A DNA stretch of 64,000 nt from Halorubrum aethiopicum (lineage in GTDB: Archaea; Halobacteriota; Halobacteria; Halobacteriales; Haloferacaceae): positions 1,302,001 through 1,366,000 of the forward strand of contig NZ_LOAJ01000001.1 in assembly GCF_001542905.1 (NCBI RefSeq), given 5' to 3'. Under the pieces are notes generated by a model. That model searched no databases. It had not been told where the DNA came from and saw only the letters and a program-made list of their open reading frames with translations. Shown here in pieces: positions 34,967 through 44,461 of this stretch. How positions within the stretch are numbered: position 1 is the stretch's first letter; each line of letters starts with the position of its first letter. The position numbers and the translations under genes are program-made.

Positions 34967-37243
34967 ATGAACGAGACCGCCGGCGTCAGGCTCACCGTTC
35001 GCGCCGCCGAGAAGCGCGACGCGGGCCGCGGCATCGCCAGGCTCCCCGAACCCGCGCGCAAGCGACTCGGCCTCCTCAGCGGCGACACGGTCCGGATCGA
35101 CGGCGAGCGCTCGGCCGTCGCGAAGGTGTGGCCCGGCGGCCCCGACGCGGAGGACGGCTCCGTCCTCATCGACGCCGACACCCGCGCCAACGCCGGCGTG
35201 AAGGTCGGCGACGTCGTCACCGTCAGCCCCGTCGACGTGGTCGACGCCGACCGGGTCGTCCTCGCCGCGCCCGCCCGGCTGGCGTCGGTCGACGTGAGCC
35301 GCGAGGTCGTCGAGCGCGCGCTCGCCCGCGACCTCCGCGACCGACCGATCTCCCGCGGCGAGGCCGTCCACGTCGAGCGGCTCGGCGGCCTCCGGTTCGT
35401 CGTCCGTGAGACGCGGCCGAGCGGCACCGTCCGGGTCGCGAGCGGCACCGACGTGTCGGTCGACTACGAGGGCGGAGACCGGGATCGGTCCGGGTCGGCC
35501 GCCGACGGGGAGCAGGGTGGAGCCGGAACCGGAGCCGAGGCGGGAACCGGCTCCGGGACCGGCGCGTCCGACGCGACGCGGGAGGCCGGCTCGACGCCCG
35601 GAACCGACGGCCGTCCGGCGGGCGAGGGGGAGGCCCCGCCGGCCGAACACACCGCCGGCGCGACCTACGAGGACATCGGCGGATTGGACGAGGAGCTGGA
35701 GCTGGTGCGCGAGACGATCGAGCTGCCGCTCTCGGAGCCGGGCGTGTTCACCCGGCTCGGGGTCGACCCGCCGAAGGGAGTCCTGTTGTACGGGCCGCCG
35801 GGCACCGGGAAGACGCTCATCGCTCGCGCCGTCGCCAACGAGGTGGACGCGACGTTCATCACGGTCGACGGCCCGGAGATCATGTCGAAGTACAAGGGGG
35901 AATCCGAGGAGCGGCTCCGCGAGGTGTTCGAGCGCGCGAGCGAGGACGCGCCCGCGATCGTTTTCTTCGACGAGATCGACTCGATCGCGGGCAAGCGCGA
36001 CGACGGCGGCGACGTGGAGAACCGCGTCGTCGGCCAGCTGCTCTCGCTCATGGACGGGCTCGACGCCCGCGGCGACGTGATCGTCATCGGCGCGACCAAT
36101 CGGGTGGACTCGCTCGATCCCGCGCTCCGGCGCGGCGGCCGGTTCGACCGCGAGATCGAGATCGGCGTTCCCGGCGAGGCGGGCCGCAGGCAGATCCTCG
36201 ACGTCCACACGCGGCGGATGCCGCTCGCCGACGACGTGGACTTGGACCGGATCGCGAGCCGGACCCACGGCTTCGTCGGCGCGGACATCGAGGGGCTGAC
36301 CCAGGAGGCGGCGATGACCGCGCTCCGCCGCGCCCGCGAGAGCGACGCCCGTGCGCTCGACTCGGTGACCGTCACGCGGGCCGACTTCGAGGCCGCCCAC
36401 GCCGCGGTCGAGCCGAGCGCGATGCGCGAGTACGTCGCCGAACAGCCCACCACCGACTTTGACGACGTTGGCGGGCTCGACGGGGCGAAGGAGAAGCTCG
36501 AGCGGGCGGTGAGCTGGCCGCTGACGTACGGTCCGCTCTTCGACGCGGCGAACGCCGACCCGCCGACGGGCGTCCTGTTACACGGGCCGCCGGGCACCGG
36601 GAAGACGCTGCTCGCGCGGGCGATCGCGGGCGAGAGCGGCGTCAACTTCGTTCAGGTCGCCGGCCCGGAGCTGCTCGACCGGTACGTCGGCGAGTCCGAG
36701 AAGGCGGTGCGAGACCTCTTCGACCGCGCCAGACAGGCCGCGCCGGTGATCGTCTTCTTCGACGAGATCGACGCGATCGCGACCGACCGCGACGCGGCCG
36801 GCGGGGGCGACTCCGGCGTCGGCGAGCGCGTGGTCTCGCAGCTTTTGACCGAGCTGGACCGCGCGAGCGACAACCCGAACCTCGTCGTGCTCGCCGCGAC
36901 GAACCGCCGGTCGGCGATCGACCGCGCGCTGTTGCGTCCCGGCCGGCTGGAGACGCACGTCGAGGTGCCCGAGCCGGACCGGGAGGCGCGGCGGGCGGTG
37001 TTCGCGGTCCACACCCGCGAGAAGCCGGTCGCCGACGACGTGGACCTCGACCGGCTCGCCGACGAGACGGACGGCTACTCCGGAGCGGAGATCGCGGCGG
37101 TCTGCCGGGAGGCGGCGATGACCGCGATCGAGCGGGTCGCGGACGCACACGGCGAGGCGGCCAACGACCACGCCGACGAGGTCGCGATCACGGACGCCGA
37201 CTTCGCGACCGCGATCGCGACCGTGACGGCCTCGAAGTTGTAG
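34967..37243 (+). CDS. CDC48/VAT-type AAA+ ATPase with two ATPase modules
   Basis: A hexameric unfoldase of the CDC48/p97 group. ATG at 34967 gives 758 residues: N-domain ([21 protein letters not shown], about 6-180), a Gly/Glu/Thr-rich linker (about 170-225) and D1 with Walker [14 protein letters not shown] (about 280) and Walker [17 protein letters not shown]2 follows with Walker [14 protein letters not shown] (about 540) and Walker [17 protein letters not shown]. No proteolytic motif is present, so it would work with separate proteases or adaptors. It is divergent from endA. Haloarchaea carry several CDC48 paralogues; which one this is cannot be told here. No intein is present. Confidence 0.93.
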   Translation: MNETAGVRLTVRAAEKRDAGRGIARLPEPARKRLGLLSGDTVRIDGERSAVAKVWPGGPDAEDGSVLIDADTRANAGVKVGDVVTVSPVDVVDADRVVLAAPARLASVDVSREVVERALARDLRDRPISRGEAVHVERLGGLRFVVRETRPSGTVRVASGTDVSVDYEGGDRDRSGSAADGEQGGAGTGAEAGTGSGTGASDATREAGSTPGTDGRPAGEGEAPPAEHTAGATYEDIGGLDEELELVRETIELPLSEPGVFTRLGVDPPKGVLLYGPPGTGKTLIARAVANEVDATFITVDGPEIMSKYKGESEERLREVFERASEDAPAIVFFDEIDSIAGKRDDGGDVENRVVGQLLSLMDGLDARGDVIVIGATNRVDSLDPALRRGGRFDREIEIGVPGEAGRRQILDVHTRRMPLADDVDLDRIASRTHGFVGADIEGLTQEAAMTALRRARESDARALDSVTVTRADFEAAHAAVEPSAMREYVAEQPTTDFDDVGGLDGAKEKLERAVSWPLTYGPLFDAANADPPTGVLLHGPPGTGKTLLARAIAGESGVNFVQVAGPELLDRYVGESEKAVRDLFDRARQAAPVIVFFDEIDAIATDRDAAGGGDSGVGERVVSQLLTELDRASDNPNLVVLAATNRRSAIDRALLRPGRLETHVEVPEPDREARRAVFAVHTREKPVADDVDLDRLADETDGYSGAEIAAVCREAAMTAIERVADAHGEAANDHADEVAITDADFATAIATVTASKL

Positions 37244-37270
37244 GCCGTAGTCCGTGGGCGCGGTTCCGGT

Positions 37271-37756
37271 TCAGTCGTCCTCGTCGTCGGCGTGTCCGTG
37301 TCCGTGTTCGTGACCCTCCGCCCCGTCGAGGGCCTCCAGTCCGTCCGCGCCGAACTCGTCGACGGGAGTGACGCTGTAGTCGACGGTGAGCGTGTCCTTC
37401 GTGGCGCGGACCTTCCCGACGAAGGTGGATATCTCGGCGAGGCTCCCCTCGAGGACGAAGAGTTCCATACAGTACCGGGAGCCGACGTGGTTGTGGAAGT
37501 TGGAGGCGACGAGCCCCTCGTGTTCGTGTCGGAGCCGCATCATGCGCTCCTCGACGCTCGTCGTCTCGTAGTCGAAGAGCACCGTCACGACCGCCATCAG
37601 CCGGCGGTCCTCCAGCCGCGCGTCCTCGAACTCGCCGAGGAGGTTCCGGGAGGCCTCCCGAACCACCTCGCTGCGCCCGGTGTAGCCGTGTTCGTCGGCG
37701 AACTCGTCGATCCGGTTGAGCAACTCCTCGGGCATCGACACGCTGACGACGGTCAT
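37271..37756 (-). CDS. nikR: Nickel-responsive regulator NikR
   Basis: A 161-residue ribbon-helix-helix repressor. The N-terminal RHH domain ([39 protein letters not shown], residues 2-40) is followed by an ACT-like metal-binding domain. The four Ni ligands of NikR are all present at the right spacing: His77, His88, His90 and Cys96 ([20 protein letters not shown]). The C-terminus is a His- and Asp-rich tail ([13 protein letters not shown]), which may bind metal as well. NikR normally represses nickel uptake genes; none is adjacent. The gene follows a PadR-like regulator gene by 27 bp on the same strand, so the two are probably co-transcribed. Confidence 0.92.
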   Translation of the reverse strand: MTVVSVSMPEELLNRIDEFADEHGYTGRSEVVREASRNLLGEFEDARLEDRRLMAVVTVLFDYETTSVEERMMRLRHEHEGLVASNFHNHVGSRYCMELFVLEGSLAEISTFVGKVRATKDTLTVDYSVTPVDEFGADGLEALDGAEGHEHGHGHADDEDD

Positions 37757-37783
37757 GTATAATAATTTACTCCCTCGATGTTG

Positions 37784-38188
37784 TTAACCTTTGAGGTCGG
37801 CCTCGTCGCTGCCGGCGTCATCGGGGTGATCGTCGTCGGATCGGTCGGCGTCGTCGTCGGGTCGGTGGGTGTCCTCATCGGATCGGTCGGCGTCGTCGGA
37901 TCGGGCGTTCCCGGCCTCGACCCGGTCGGAGAGCCACTCGTGGTGGTCGAGGAGGGCGGTCTCGCCGGCGTCGGTGAGCCCGTAGACGTCCGCGAGCCCC
38001 TGGGCACGGCGGGTGAGGTACCCCGCCTCGACCAGTGCCGTGAGCGTCGCGTAGAAGCTCTGCGGGTCGATTCGCTCGTCGTAGTGGGTCTCGAGCCGGC
38101 TCTTGAGCGACTGCGCCCGCAGCTCGCCGGCCTCGTAGATCAGCGCACAGCAGTCGCGCCGCCGCCCGCTGTGGAACCACTTCGTCAT
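37784..38188 (-). CDS. PadR-like winged-helix regulator with acidic repeat tail
   Basis: ATG at 38186-38188 (MTKWFHSGRRRDCCALIY) gives 134 residues; the upstream open frame lies in the repeat element and is not protein-like. Residues 1-90 form a winged helix of PadR type (LKSRLETHYDERIDPQSFYATLTALVEAGYLTRRAQGLADVYGLTDAGETALL). The last 45 residues are a low-complexity Asp/Ser tail encoded by repeats of about 20 bp around tcggatcggtcggcgtcgtc. It lies upstream of nikR and may serve with it in metal regulation (inference). Confidence 0.82.
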   Translation of the reverse strand: MTKWFHSGRRRDCCALIYEAGELRAQSLKSRLETHYDERIDPQSFYATLTALVEAGYLTRRAQGLADVYGLTDAGETALLDHHEWLSDRVEAGNARSDDADRSDEDTHRPDDDADRSDDDHPDDAGSDEADLKG

Positions 38189-38295
38189 ACGCCGGGTTCC
38201 GGTCGCGGCCTCACGACGGTTTCGGTCGAGGGGCGTGAACCGGAGGGACACGATCGAGTCCTCGCGGAAGTCACGGGCGCGAATTCCCGCTCCGT

Positions 38296-38415
38296 CCCGC
38301 ACCGCACCTCACGCCTCCCCAGCCTCGCCGCGGCCGCCACCGGCGGCCGCGGGCTCCCTCGCGCGCGACTCGCGGCGTCGCCGCTCGTTTCGCACGCGCC
38401 ACCGCGACGGAGGGT
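38296..38415. repeat. Dispersed non-coding hairpin repeat, copy C
   Basis: This partial copy fills much of the 243-bp gap between the PadR-like gene and the HAD phosphatase gene. It has the core block ccgcacctcacgcctcccca shared with copies A and B, then a perfect 11-bp hairpin (CCGCGGCCGCC/GGCGGCCGCGG at 38328-38352 with loop acc) at the place where the other copies also have a hairpin, and gcgccaccgcg near 38396. The 5' module gcggtg..caccgc is absent. Confidence 0.65.
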
Positions 38416-38431
38416 CGATCGGGTATCCCCG

Positions 38432-39082
38432 TCAGGTCGCTTCCAGCAGTTCGTCGAACGCCTCCACGCGGCGGTCGCCGAGGACGCACCGGCCCCGGTC
38501 CGCGTGGCCGACGCGCTCGACGTGGACCGCGTCGAGCCCGGCGTTCCAGGCCGCGCCCACGTCGCTCTCGCCGTCGCCGGCGTAGTACCCCCGGTCGCGG
38601 GCGTCGACGCCCATCGCGTCCATCGCGACCTCCAGGGGGCCCGGGTCCGGCTTCCAGCCGGTCTCGTCGGTACAGCAGACGACCGCGTCGAATCGGGAGC
38701 CGAGGTCAAGCCGGTCGAGGACGGGCTCGGCGAGGAACCGCTGGCAGTGGGTGACGAGTCCGACCGGCCGGTTCGCGGCGTCGAGCCGGTCGAGGAAGCG
38801 AGCGGCGTCGTCGTGGAGGTACGTCGCCTCCGCGCGGGCGATCGGGTCCTCCACGTCGTGGAAGGCCGGCCAGAAGCGGTCGGGATCGACGCCCATCCCG
38901 CGGAGGGTCTCGCCGCGCGACCCGCCGAGCCCGTGCCAGAGGACATACGCCTCGCGGTCGGAGAAGCGCCGGCCGAGCCGGTCGCCGACGCGGTCGAACA
39001 CCCCGCGGGTGTACGCCCACTCGGCGTCGACGAGCGTCCCGTCGAGGTCGAACAGGTGGAAATCGTACTCGGCGAGGACCAT
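38432..39082 (-). CDS. HAD family hydrolase (phosphoglycolate phosphatase-like)
   Basis: A 216-residue haloacid-dehalogenase-fold phosphatase. HLFDLDGTLVDAEWAY (about residues 8-23) holds motif I DxDGT. VGLVTHCQRF is motif II (Thr), GWKPDPGPLEVAMDAMGV is motif III (Lys), and YYAGDGESDVGAAWNAGL is motif IV (GDGxxD). A helical cap lies between I and II. ATG at 39080-39082 directly precedes the first strand. The substrate is unknown. Confidence 0.88.
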   Translation of the reverse strand: MVLAEYDFHLFDLDGTLVDAEWAYTRGVFDRVGDRLGRRFSDREAYVLWHGLGGSRGETLRGMGVDPDRFWPAFHDVEDPIARAEATYLHDDAARFLDRLDAANRPVGLVTHCQRFLAEPVLDRLDLGSRFDAVVCCTDETGWKPDPGPLEVAMDAMGVDARDRGYYAGDGESDVGAAWNAGLDAVHVERVGHADRGRCVLGDRRVEAFDELLEAT

Positions 39083-39174
39083 GGGGGCATCCGTAGGCGC
39101 CGACCCGATAAGTGCGTTGTGGGAGTCTGATCGAAGCGCCCGAGGCGCCCGAGGCGCCCGACGCGGCCGGGGTC

Positions 39175-39567
39175 TCACTCCCGGACGTGGATCGACGACC
39201 CGAGGTACTTGTGGAGGACCTCGTCGACCGAGTCCGCGTTGAACCGGTCCAGATCCGCGTCGATCGCGGCCTCGAGCGCGTCGAGGAACGCCCGGTCGGT
39301 CCGGAGCTCGCGGAACGACGCTGCCACCACCTCGACGCCCAGCCGATCGCCGAGGAACCGGCGGGCCGACGGCTCGTCGCCGACCTCCCCGCGCCAGAGC
39401 CGGTCGCGGAAGAACAGCCACCCCTCCGCGCCGGGCTCCGCCGCGGGGACCTCCACCGTCGTCTCGAACCGGTCCGGGTCGGCGTGCGCCTCGTCGGGAT
39501 CGATCCGGAAGGCGACGCGGAAGACGTACGCGGCGTTCACGCCCGTTTCGTCTACCGATCGGGGCAT
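39175..39567 (-). CDS. LWR-salt protein
   Basis: This 130-residue protein, starting at ATG 39565-39567 (MPRSVDETGVNAAYVFRVAF), contains the FFRDRLWRGEVGDE motif near residues 57-70 that defines the small 'LWR-salt' family of halophilic archaea. It is acidic and soluble, with no known function. The product ends VLHKYLGSSIHVRE. It is divergent from the cis-prenyltransferase gene starting at 39660. Confidence 0.85.
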   Translation of the reverse strand: MPRSVDETGVNAAYVFRVAFRIDPDEAHADPDRFETTVEVPAAEPGAEGWLFFRDRLWRGEVGDEPSARRFLGDRLGVEVVAASFRELRTDRAFLDALEAAIDADLDRFNADSVDEVLHKYLGSSIHVRE

Positions 39568-39659
39568 AACGGTTTCGCCGGGCGTCGGGGCGCGTCCGTT
39601 CCTCCCGTCGGCGAGGGCGAACGACAAGCTACATACGACCGCGCGGCGTTGTCCCGGCC

Positions 39660-40679
39660 ATGCTGGACCGGCTCCGTTCGGCCGTCGAACGCGCCTACCT
39701 GCGGTACCTCCGCCGGCGGGTGGAGACGGTCCCGACCCACGTCGCCGTCATCCAGGACGGGAACCGACGGTACGCCCGCGAGCGCGGCGACGACGCGCCG
39801 GACGGCCACCGCGCCGGCGCGGACACGACCGAGCGCGTCCTCGACTGGTGTGCGGATCTGGGCGTCTCGGAGCTGACGCTGTACGCCTTCTCGACGGAGA
39901 ACTTCGAGCGGCCCGACGAGGAGCTCGAGCCACTCTTCGACCTTCTCGAGGCCAAGCTCCTCGAGTTCGCCGACGCCGATCGCGTCCACGACCAGGGGGT
40001 CCAGGTCCGCGCCATCGGCGACGTCGAGCGGCTCCCGCCGCGGGTGCGCGAGGCGGTCGACTACGCCGAGCGCCGGACCGCCGACAACGACCGCTTCACG
40101 CTCAACGTCGCCCTCGCATACGGCGGGCGCACGGAGCTGCTCGACGCGGCCCGCGGCGTCGCCCGCGAGGTCGCCGAGGGCGATCTCGACCCCGCGGACG
40201 TGGACGTCGAGACGGTGGAGCGCCGGCTGTACGACCGCCCGATCCGCGACGTGGACCTCATCGTCCGGACCGGCGGCGACGAGCGCACCTCGAACTTCCT
40301 GCCGTGGCACGCCAACGGCAACGAGGCGGCCGTCTACTTCTGTACACCCTACTGGCCCGAGTTCTCCGAGGTGGACTTCATGCGCGCGATCCGGACCTAC
40401 CAGGCCCGGGAGGCGTCCTGGCGGCGCGCCCGCGCCGAGCGCGCCGCGGCGCTGGTCCGGGCGGTCGCCGAGGTGGAGATCGCGGAGGCGCGGCGCGTGG
40501 CGCGGCGGCTCCGCGGGCGGCTGCCGCGGAGCGAGATCGACGTCGTCGCCGAGGGGCTTCCGGAAGACGAGGAGGCCCCCGCGGCCGAGCGCCTCTCGTC
40601 GACTCCGAGCGAGGCGGCCCGCTCGACCGCGACCGCCGCCGCCGTCGACGCCGACGGCGACTCGGAGCCGGCGGACTGA
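39660..40679 (+). CDS. uppS: Undecaprenyl diphosphate synthase family cis-prenyltransferase
   Basis: It extends an allylic diphosphate with isopentenyl diphosphate in cis, supplying polyprenyl (dolichyl) phosphate carriers for archaeal N-glycosylation. The 339-residue protein has VAVIQDGNRRYARERG (about 33-47; the catalytic Asp), TLYAFSTENFERP (about 79-91), IVRTGGDERTSNFLPWHA (about 200-217) and YWPEFSEVDFMRAI (about 231-244), all diagnostic. The C-terminal 80 residues are an Ala/Glu-rich extension not needed for catalysis. Product chain length cannot be read. It could supply the lipid used by the glycosylation genes at 52-57 kb. Confidence 0.92.
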   Translation: MLDRLRSAVERAYLRYLRRRVETVPTHVAVIQDGNRRYARERGDDAPDGHRAGADTTERVLDWCADLGVSELTLYAFSTENFERPDEELEPLFDLLEAKLLEFADADRVHDQGVQVRAIGDVERLPPRVREAVDYAERRTADNDRFTLNVALAYGGRTELLDAARGVAREVAEGDLDPADVDVETVERRLYDRPIRDVDLIVRTGGDERTSNFLPWHANGNEAAVYFCTPYWPEFSEVDFMRAIRTYQAREASWRRARAERAAALVRAVAEVEIAEARRVARRLRGRLPRSEIDVVAEGLPEDEEAPAAERLSSTPSEAARSTATAAAVDADGDSEPAD

Positions 40680-40727
40680 TCGGCCCTGCGGGTGATCGGG
40701 GACGAGATCGACGGGTGAAGGGGGACG

Positions 40728-41186
40728 CTACGCCGGGTTCTTGCGCGTGAGGTCGCTGCCGCAGACGGGGCAGCGCTCGCGGTTCTCCTCGAAGGTCCGG
40801 CTACAGCCGACACACTGGAATCGCCACTCGCGCTCCTCCGTGATCCCGTCGCGGGCGATGGGTTCCACGCCCAGATCCAGCCGCTCGGCGACGTTCTGCA
40901 TCGCGTAGTCGTCGGTGACGAGGGTGGCGTCGAGCTCGAGGGCGGTCGCGATCAGCCGCACGTCCGTCTCCGAGAGCTCGGCGGCGTCGCCGGAGCCGCG
41001 GGCCGCGCGCTGGACGTTCGTCACCGCCTCCGGGGCCGGCACGTGGATCGTCATCCCCGACCCCTCCATCGCGTCGAACCGGAGCGCGGTCTCGCCGCTG
41101 AGCTCGTCGTGGACCTCCGGGACGGAGACCACGGGGTCGTCGGTGGTGTACTCGTGGATGAACGCGGACGTGTCGAGAACTCTCAT
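40728..41186 (-). CDS. Nob1-like PIN endonuclease with zinc ribbon (pre-rRNA maturation)
   Basis: A 152-residue protein with a PIN domain (LDTSAFIHEY at residues 4-13, SETDVRLIATA, LVTDDYAMQNVA supply the acidic residues) and a C-terminal zinc ribbon (CVGCSRTF...RCPVCGS). This PIN plus ribbon layout is the archaeal Nob1 form, which trims the 3' end of 16S rRNA. Its ATG overlaps the stop of the PRC-barrel gene upstream by one base, so they are translationally coupled. The pair is divergent from infB, placing two ribosome-related genes together. Confidence 0.92.
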   Translation of the reverse strand: MRVLDTSAFIHEYTTDDPVVSVPEVHDELSGETALRFDAMEGSGMTIHVPAPEAVTNVQRAARGSGDAAELSETDVRLIATALELDATLVTDDYAMQNVAERLDLGVEPIARDGITEEREWRFQCVGCSRTFEENRERCPVCGSDLTRKNPA

Positions 41187-41431
41187 CAGCGGCCGACGAC
41201 GATGTAGTCTTTCACCGCCTGCACGTTCGCGACCGGGACCCGGAGCCGCCCCGTCTCGTCGACGTCGAACGTGACGCGCTCGGGGTTGAGCTGCTCGTGC
41301 GGGCTCACGAGCAGGTGGTGGAGCTGCCCCGACTTCAGGTCCATCGTGATGTTGTACAGATCGCCGAGTTCGGTCCCGTCCGAGCCCATCACCGCCTTCC
41401 CCGAGAGGTTCTCCGCCAGGATGTTCGCCAT
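41186..41431 (-). CDS. PRC-barrel domain protein
   Basis: An 81-residue single PRC-barrel: MANILAENLSGKAVMGSDGTELGDLYNITMDLKSGQLHHLLV, then VTFDVDETGRLRVPVANVQAVKDYIVVGR. ATG at 41429-41431 is the family start. PRC-barrels occur in the rRNA-processing protein RimM and as stand-alone archaeal proteins thought to bind protein or RNA partners. The one-base overlap with the Nob1-like gene hints at a shared role in ribosome maturation. Confidence 0.88.
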   Translation of the reverse strand: MANILAENLSGKAVMGSDGTELGDLYNITMDLKSGQLHHLLVSPHEQLNPERVTFDVDETGRLRVPVANVQAVKDYIVVGR

Positions 41432-41637
41432 GTGCGCACGCTTTCGGCCGACGGTATTAAACGCCACGGGCCGTCGGACGGACGACCGACGGATCGCGGG
41501 GTCGTCGTCCCCGGAACGCGTTCCGCGGCCGCCGTCCCCCGGCGGTCGTCTCGGGTCCGGCGTCGCGGGCGCGTGATGAAACACTTAACTGACGGCCGAG
41601 CCGAACGGGAGACAACGACCTTCTTGGGGCGATTCTC

Positions 41638-43431
41638 ATGACTGACGACACACACACGGACACCCTTCGGACGCCGATCGTCGCCGTGCTCGGCCACGTC
41701 GACCACGGGAAGACGAGCCTCCTTGACGAGATCCGCGGCTCCGCGGTGAGCGAGGGCGAGGCGGGCGCGATCACCCAACACATCGGCGCGACCGACATCC
41801 CGCTCTCGACCATCTCGACGATGGCGGGCGAGCTCGTGAACCCGGACGACTTCGACCTGCCCGGACTGCTGTTCATCGACACGCCCGGCCACCACTCCTT
41901 CTCGACGCTTCGCGCCCGCGGGGGCGCGCTCGCCGACATCGCGGTGCTCGTCGTCGACGTCAACGACGGCTTCCAGCCGCAGACGGAGGAGGCGATAGAC
42001 ATCCTCCGGCGCACGGGGACGCCCTTCGTCGTCGCCGCCAACAAGGTGGACACGACGCCCGGCTGGAACCCGCAGGAGGGCGAGCCGATCCAGCGGAGCC
42101 TGGAGGCGCAGTCCGAGCGCGCGGAGTCGATGCTCAACGAGAAGCTCTACGAGATCATCGGTCAGCTCTCCGACGCCGGCTTCTCCGCCGACCTCTACTG
42201 GCGGGTTCAGGACTTCCAGAAGAACATCGGGGTCGTCCCCGTCTCCGCGCTCACCGCCGAGGGGATCCCGGACCTCCTCGCCGTGCTCATGGGCCTCTCC
42301 CAGCGGTTCATGAAAGAGGAGATGGCGATCGACGTCTTCGGTCCCGGCGAGGGGACCGTCCTCGAGGTGAAAGACGAGCGCGGCTTCGGGGCCACGATCG
42401 ACACCGTGGTGTACGACGGCGTGGTGCGAAACGGCGATCGGGTCGTCGTCGGCGGACAGAACGACCCGATCGTCACCGAGGTGCGCGCGCTCCTCCAGCC
42501 CCGGCCGCTCGAGGAGATCCGCACGGAGAAGAAGTTCGAGAAGGTCGCGGAGGTCGGCGCGGCCGCCGGGGTGAAGATCGCCGCGCCAGACCTCGACGAC
42601 GCGATGGCCGGCGCGCCCGTCCGGGTCGTCCGCGACCGCCCGGTCGAGGAGGTCATCGAGGAGGTGAAAGCCGAACTCGCGGAGATCGAGGTCGACACCG
42701 CGGAGGACGGCGTCGTGATCAAGGCGGACACGCTCGGCTCGCTGGAGGCGATGGCGAACGCGCTCCGCGAGGCGGAGGTGCCGATCCTGCGCGCCGAGGT
42801 CGGCGACATCGCGCCCCGCGACATCGCGGTCGCGGAGACCGCGAACCAGGACGAGCACAAGGCGATCCTGGGCTTCAACGTCGACCTGCTCGCGAACGCC
42901 GAGCGGGAGCTCGAGAGCGCCGACGTGAAGCTGTTCACGAACGACGTGATCTACCAGCTGATCGAGGACTACGAGACGTACGTCGAGGAGCGCCAGCGCG
43001 CCCAACAGGAGACGGTGCTGGACAAGGTGGTCCGCCCCGCGCGGTTCCGACTCCTCCCCGATCACACCTTCAGACAGAACGACCCCGCGGTCGTCGGCGT
43101 CGAGGTCATCTCCGGGACGCTCCAGAACAACCGCAACGTCGGCTACTTCGAGGGCAACGAGTTCGAGCGGGTCGGCGGGCTCTCGGGGATCCAGAAACAG
43201 GGCGACGACGTCGACGAGGCCCGCGCCGGCGAGCGCGTGAGCATCGCCATCGACGGTCCCACCGTCGGCCGCGACATCGAGGAGGGTGACACCCTCTGGA
43301 CGGAACTGCCCGAGAAACACGCGAAGATCCTCGAGCAGGAGTTAAAAGAGGAGATCACCGCAGACGAGCGCGAGGCGCTCGCCGGCTACCTCGAGACGCG
43401 TCGGAAGCGGGACCCCTTCTGGGGGAAGTGA
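41638..43431 (+). CDS. infB: Translation initiation factor aIF5B (IF-2)
   Basis: A GTPase that places initiator tRNA and joins ribosomal subunits. The 597-residue protein starts near the G domain: VAVLGHVDHGKTSLLDEI (G1, about 14-31), FIDTPGHHSFSTLR (G3, about 79-92), AANKVDTTPGW (G4, about 134-144) and SALTAEGIPDLL (G5). Domains II to IV follow, ending at LAGYLETRRKRDPFWGK, as in archaeal aIF5B. No intein is inserted. The end is 18 bp from the convergent halorhodopsin gene. Confidence 0.96.
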   Translation: MTDDTHTDTLRTPIVAVLGHVDHGKTSLLDEIRGSAVSEGEAGAITQHIGATDIPLSTISTMAGELVNPDDFDLPGLLFIDTPGHHSFSTLRARGGALADIAVLVVDVNDGFQPQTEEAIDILRRTGTPFVVAANKVDTTPGWNPQEGEPIQRSLEAQSERAESMLNEKLYEIIGQLSDAGFSADLYWRVQDFQKNIGVVPVSALTAEGIPDLLAVLMGLSQRFMKEEMAIDVFGPGEGTVLEVKDERGFGATIDTVVYDGVVRNGDRVVVGGQNDPIVTEVRALLQPRPLEEIRTEKKFEKVAEVGAAAGVKIAAPDLDDAMAGAPVRVVRDRPVEEVIEEVKAELAEIEVDTAEDGVVIKADTLGSLEAMANALREAEVPILRAEVGDIAPRDIAVAETANQDEHKAILGFNVDLLANAERELESADVKLFTNDVIYQLIEDYETYVEERQRAQQETVLDKVVRPARFRLLPDHTFRQNDPAVVGVEVISGTLQNNRNVGYFEGNEFERVGGLSGIQKQGDDVDEARAGERVSIAIDGPTVGRDIEEGDTLWTELPEKHAKILEQELKEEITADEREALAGYLETRRKRDPFWGK

Positions 43432-43449
43432 CCCGCGGGACCGGTCGAC

Positions 43450-44304
43450 TCAGTCGTCCGCGGGCGCAGCGCCCGGCGTCGCCGCGCCGAGCCCGGACGC
43501 CATCCCCGCGACGACGCGCTCGTTGTCGGCGACCCACCGGAGCAGCAGGAACGCGAAGACGTACTTCGCGACGATGTCCATGCCGCTGTAGGCCCATGAG
43601 GTGATCGCGACGTCGAGCAGCGCGAATCCCTCCGCGCCGAGCGCCCAGAAGACCGGGTAGCCGATCCACAACACCACGGTCAGTACTTTCAGCGTGTCGA
43701 AGATCTCGGCGGTGCCGGCCGCCTCGGCGTCGGCGGACCACTCGACGAGGAGCACGTACAGCACCACGGCGAAGAACGCGCAGCTGATCGCGTACCAGAA
43801 CCAGCGGAGCGCGTACGACGACGTGGTCAACGCGGCGGCGAGCCCCGTGACGCACATCCCGATGTCCATCACGATCGCCGTGAACAGCTTGGTGACGTTC
43901 GAGCCGGCGAGCAGCCCGAGCGCGAGCAGGATCATCGGCGTCGACAGCGCCCACGTGAGGTACCGCCCCCACATCGTGAGCACCTCCTCGCCGGCCAGCG
44001 GGTGGCCGGCCGGCATCTCGAGGAAACTCACCGTGAGCCCGGAGGCCAACCCCAGATAGCTCGAGATGGAGACGAGCGGGACCATGAGCGTCGCGACGAA
44101 GATGAGTCGTGAACGGGGGTCCTCGACGTTTCGACCCATGTAGACGAAGAGCAGGATCGACAGCCCCGCGAGCGCGATGTTCGCCCAGAAGGAGAGGTTC
44201 AACAGCCGGTCGGCCCGTATCTCTCGATACACCTCGGTCTGTGTCAGCTCCAGCGGGAGGGACTGTGACGCCACCGCCAGGTCAGCCGCGGCCGTCTCTA
44301 TCAT
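43450..44304 (-). CDS. hop: Halorhodopsin (light-driven inward chloride pump)
   Basis: A seven-helix retinal protein of 284 residues (ATG at 44302-44304; MIETAAADLAV). The segment MWGRYLTWALSTPMILLALGLL carries the chloride-pump T-S-A triad as Thr117, Ser121 and Ala128, in place of the two carboxylates of bacteriorhodopsin. The Schiff-base Lys is Lys247 in SGMDIVAKYVFAF. The order of helices and the C-terminus (ending GAAPADD) strongly resemble Natronomonas halorhodopsin, but the BC loop after EMPAGH is about ten residues shorter. It imports Cl- under light. The gene is divergent from a blue copper lipoprotein gene, and no bacterio-opsin activator or brp/blh gene is seen in the window. Confidence 0.96.
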   Translation of the reverse strand: MIETAAADLAVASQSLPLELTQTEVYREIRADRLLNLSFWANIALAGLSILLFVYMGRNVEDPRSRLIFVATLMVPLVSISSYLGLASGLTVSFLEMPAGHPLAGEEVLTMWGRYLTWALSTPMILLALGLLAGSNVTKLFTAIVMDIGMCVTGLAAALTTSSYALRWFWYAISCAFFAVVLYVLLVEWSADAEAAGTAEIFDTLKVLTVVLWIGYPVFWALGAEGFALLDVAITSWAYSGMDIVAKYVFAFLLLRWVADNERVVAGMASGLGAATPGAAPADD

Positions 44305-44332
44305 GCGGTAGCCTTCGGTTAGGGGGAGACAC

Positions 44333-44338
44333 AATAAG
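44333..44338 (-). promoter_or_regulatory. TATA element of hop
   Basis: On the minus strand, cttatt stands 29-34 bp before the hop ATG (44304) in otherwise GC-rich DNA, the right place for a leaderless transcript. Confidence 0.5.
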
Positions 44339-44430
44339 CGAGATACCCAACCAGTGTGGTGTTCGATCGGAAGTCGAGGACTGCGAGGCGGTCGTCGGGG
44401 GCGATTCCCGTTCGACGGGGCCAACCGCGG

Positions 44431-44438
44431 TATTCAAA
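44431..44438 (+). promoter_or_regulatory. TATA-like element of the blue copper gene
   Basis: tattcaaa lies 24-31 bp before the ATG at 44462, the expected spacing for a leaderless haloarchaeal gene. Confidence 0.45.
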
Positions 44439-44461
44439 CGGCCGAAACCCCGAGGGCGAGT

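Noticed and set aside
34967-37243. Intein search in the CDC48 ATPase and in infB (41638-43431)
   Set aside because: Walker motifs and G motifs are uninterrupted and the lengths are normal; no intein splice residues or insert were seen.
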